Source: Actinomycetota bacterium
GTDB lineage: Bacteria; Actinomycetota; Nitriliruptoria; Nitriliruptorales; JAHWKO01
DNA: 14,898 bases
Direction of reading: 5' to 3'
Assembly (NCBI GenBank): GCA_019347855.1
Contig: JAHWKO010000057.1
Coordinates: forward strand, 1 to 14,898
In this document: one piece after another, positions 13,730 through 14,898 of the stretch
How the letters are laid out: each line of letters begins with the position of its first letter
How positions within the stretch are numbered: the stretch's first letter is position 1
Translations under genes and position numbers: made by a program
The notes under the pieces: generated by a model
Seen by the model: only the letters and a program-made list of their open reading frames with translations
Told to the model about the DNA's origin: nothing
The model's database searches: none

Positions 13730-14584
13730 TCAGCCGGGGACGATCACGACGGGGCAGGGAGCGTGCTGCGCGACCTCGCGGCTGACCGATCCGATCCCCG
13801 ACAGTCCACCCGCGCCGGTCGAGCCCAGCACCAGCAGGTCGGCACCGGCGGCTGCGCGCAGCAGCATGCGTCCCGGGTCTCCCTCGATCGCGTGCCGTGT
13901 GGAGGCCACGTCGCCGAGGTCGACCTCGCTGATCACGCGGTCCAGCAGCGCGTGGGCGTCGGCCTCGACCTCCTCGTAGGGCGGGCCGGCGAAAGCGAAG
14001 GGGACGTCCGGAGCCGCGACCGTCGTCTCGGCGACGTAGCTGAACACGTGGATCACCGCGAGCTCCAACCCCCGCAGCTCGGCCTCCTCGACCGCCCATC
14101 GCAGCGCGTTGGTGCTGGCCTGCGAACCATCGACCCCGACGGCGACGCCGCCCAGACGCCCCTCTGGGAGGAGCTCGGTCAGCGCCTCGATGTGCTCGAC
14201 CGGGATGTCCGCGTCTCGTTCGATCCGGCTCGGTAGATCCATGCCCAGCCAGCGGGAGAACCCCGCTGGCAGCGTCGAGATGATGATCCCGTCGTAGCGG
14301 CCTTCCTGGAGGGCCGACCGCACGGCTTCGAGGGGCTGGGAGGATCCGACCTCCCCGGTCGCTTCCGCCCCGATCTCGCGGAACCGCCCCAGCGTCGCGT
14401 CCAGTCGCTGGCGCGCCAGCTCCTCGCCCGAGTCCGCCTGAACCCGGTGGACGTGGTCGCGTGGCTCCGTCGCGGGGACGATGATGTGGAACCCGCAGGG
14501 GCCCTCGTCGCAGAGCTCGCGGGCGCGTTCGAGCAGCCGTCGGCCCCCCAGCGTCTGGTTGGCGATCACGAGGTATCGGCGCAC
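13730..14584 (-). CDS. Two-domain universal stress protein
   Basis: 284 aa from GTG 14584, preceded by GGGAGGGG (14591-14598) at 6-nt spacing. An upstream in-frame ATG would add 54 residues of Arg/Pro/Ser-rich, non-conserved sequence and is rejected. Residues 1-135 (RRYLVIANQTLGG; FHIIVPATEP; DGIIISTLPAGFSRWLGMDL) form a Rossmann-like domain common in actinobacterial USP relatives. Residues 146-284 are a classical USP domain: GVAVGVDGSQASTNALRWAV (146-165) and GSTGAGGLSGIGSVSREV (254-271), ending APCPVVIVP. USPs bind ATP or AMP and help survival under stress or dormancy, but the partner is unknown. The ATP motif G-2x-G-9x-GS is shortened to 7 residues here (GSTG, AGGLSGI, GS). A palindrome and an AT-rich patch upstream suggest regulation. 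Confidence 0.85.
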   Translation of the reverse strand: MRRYLVIANQTLGGRRLLERARELCDEGPCGFHIIVPATEPRDHVHRVQADSGEELARQRLDATLGRFREIGAEATGEVGSSQPLEAVRSALQEGRYDGIIISTLPAGFSRWLGMDLPSRIERDADIPVEHIEALTELLPEGRLGGVAVGVDGSQASTNALRWAVEEAELRGLELAVIHVFSYVAETTVAAPDVPFAFAGPPYEEVEADAHALLDRVISEVDLGDVASTRHAIEGDPGRMLLRAAAGADLLVLGSTGAGGLSGIGSVSREVAQHAPCPVVIVPG

Positions 14585-14706
14585 GGCTGTCCCCTCCCGG
14601 TCTGCCGCCACCGTAACCGAGGTCCGATCGATGGGTCGCTGAACCGCTGGTCGCGAGCCGCTGGCCTCCCCGCGTGGTCTCCTCTCGCCAGGTGCGCGTC
14701 GACGGG

Positions 14707-14755
14707 CCGGATATCCGGGGAGCGCAATATCTGATGGTTCAAACATGTTATTGAA
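14707..14755. promoter_or_regulatory. Palindrome and AT-rich inverted repeat upstream of the stress-protein gene
   Basis: CCGGATATCCGG (14707-14718) is a perfect 12-bp palindrome 123-134 nt upstream of the GTG start. Next to it is the most AT-rich patch of the window, with TTCAA 14738-14742 and TTGAA 14751-14755 inverted around 8 nt, plus an AACATGTT palindrome inside. On the minus strand, TTCAAT and GATATT at about 18-nt spacing could be -35 and -10 boxes. The elements are read directly; promoter and operator roles are inferred. Confidence 0.4.
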
Positions 14756-14843
14756 GATGCAATGTGCGTGTTTCGCGGTCGCCCAGCCAGGTTCCTGCGA
14801 CGGGTCGGTCAGCGCACGCGCCAGCGCGACCCCCTCAACGGCA

Positions 14844-14898
14844 TCAGCCCGTCGCCCGGTCCACGCGCAGGATCGTCCCGGTGAAGTCGGCGACGTAC
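14844..14898 (-). CDS. C-terminal tail of an unidentified protein (partial)
   Basis: Only 17 residues before the TGA (14844-14846) are in the window, reading YVADFTGTILRVDRATG; the gene continues past the right edge. The strand-turn-strand pattern could be the last blade of an NHL/SMP-30-like beta-propeller (YVADFxGTILRVD) or the end of a short-chain dehydrogenase (TGxxLRVDxxxG). I cannot choose between them. It runs in the same direction as the stress-protein gene, separated by 259 nt that hold no other gene. Confidence 0.35.
   Translation of the reverse strand, partial: YVADFTGTILRVDRATG

Noticed and set aside
14736..14760. GGTTCAAA-like stretch as a tRNA T-arm
   Set aside because: No acceptor or anticodon stem can be paired around it; it is part of an AT-rich promoter-like patch.

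Overview
This is a very GC-rich, gene-dense bacterial chromosome segment, most likely from an actinobacterium (Actinomycetota). The evidence is a maleylpyruvate isomerase-family enzyme of the mycothiol-dependent type, frequent GTG/TTG starts, leaderless TAnnnT-ATG gene starts, and a surface protein with cell-wall-binding-2 (CWB2) repeats. The mix of CWB2 repeats with an ATP-type PEP carboxykinase fits deep-branching actinobacteria such as Nitriliruptoria/Euzebyales relatives, but that placement is inference. No rRNA, tRNA, insertion sequence, prophage or CRISPR array is visible.

Layout. (1) Positions 1-223 hold the C-terminal winged helix of an MBL-fold hydrolase, closed by a 17-bp perfect hairpin. 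(2) Two minus-strand genes follow: a secreted L,D-transpeptidase with three CWB2 repeats (333-2561) and a short RecQ helicase (2688-4325). (3) Across a divergent intergenic region with a 13-bp-arm inverted repeat, a leaderless DinB/MDMPI-family gene (4534-5256) and a lipoprotein gene (5294-6097) run on the plus strand. (4) After a 426-bp gene-free stretch with stacked hairpins comes a solitary bacterial dynamin-like GTPase (6524-8419). It is convergent with a small coiled-coil protein of unknown function (8436-8846, minus). (5) Central metabolism: pckA (9267-10808), a leaderless thrC (10903-12150), and an overlapping DUF72 gene (12143-13051). (6) An array of five same-direction TCCACA elements resembling DnaA boxes (13096-13169) precedes a small HTH-like protein gene (13214-13519). 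(7) A two-domain universal stress protein (13730-14584, minus) has palindromes upstream. The tail of one more minus-strand gene lies at the right edge.

How the genes fit together. Most units are housekeeping: envelope remodelling, DNA repair, mycothiol-linked chemistry, PEP/oxaloacetate interconversion, threonine synthesis and stress response. There is no obvious defence or mobile island. The features least explained by ordinary annotation are the TCCACA array beside a small putative DNA-binding protein, the inverted repeat between recQ and the MDMPI-family gene, the dynamin with a non-canonical G4 motif, and the threonine synthase whose N-terminal metal-knuckle cysteines are all replaced.
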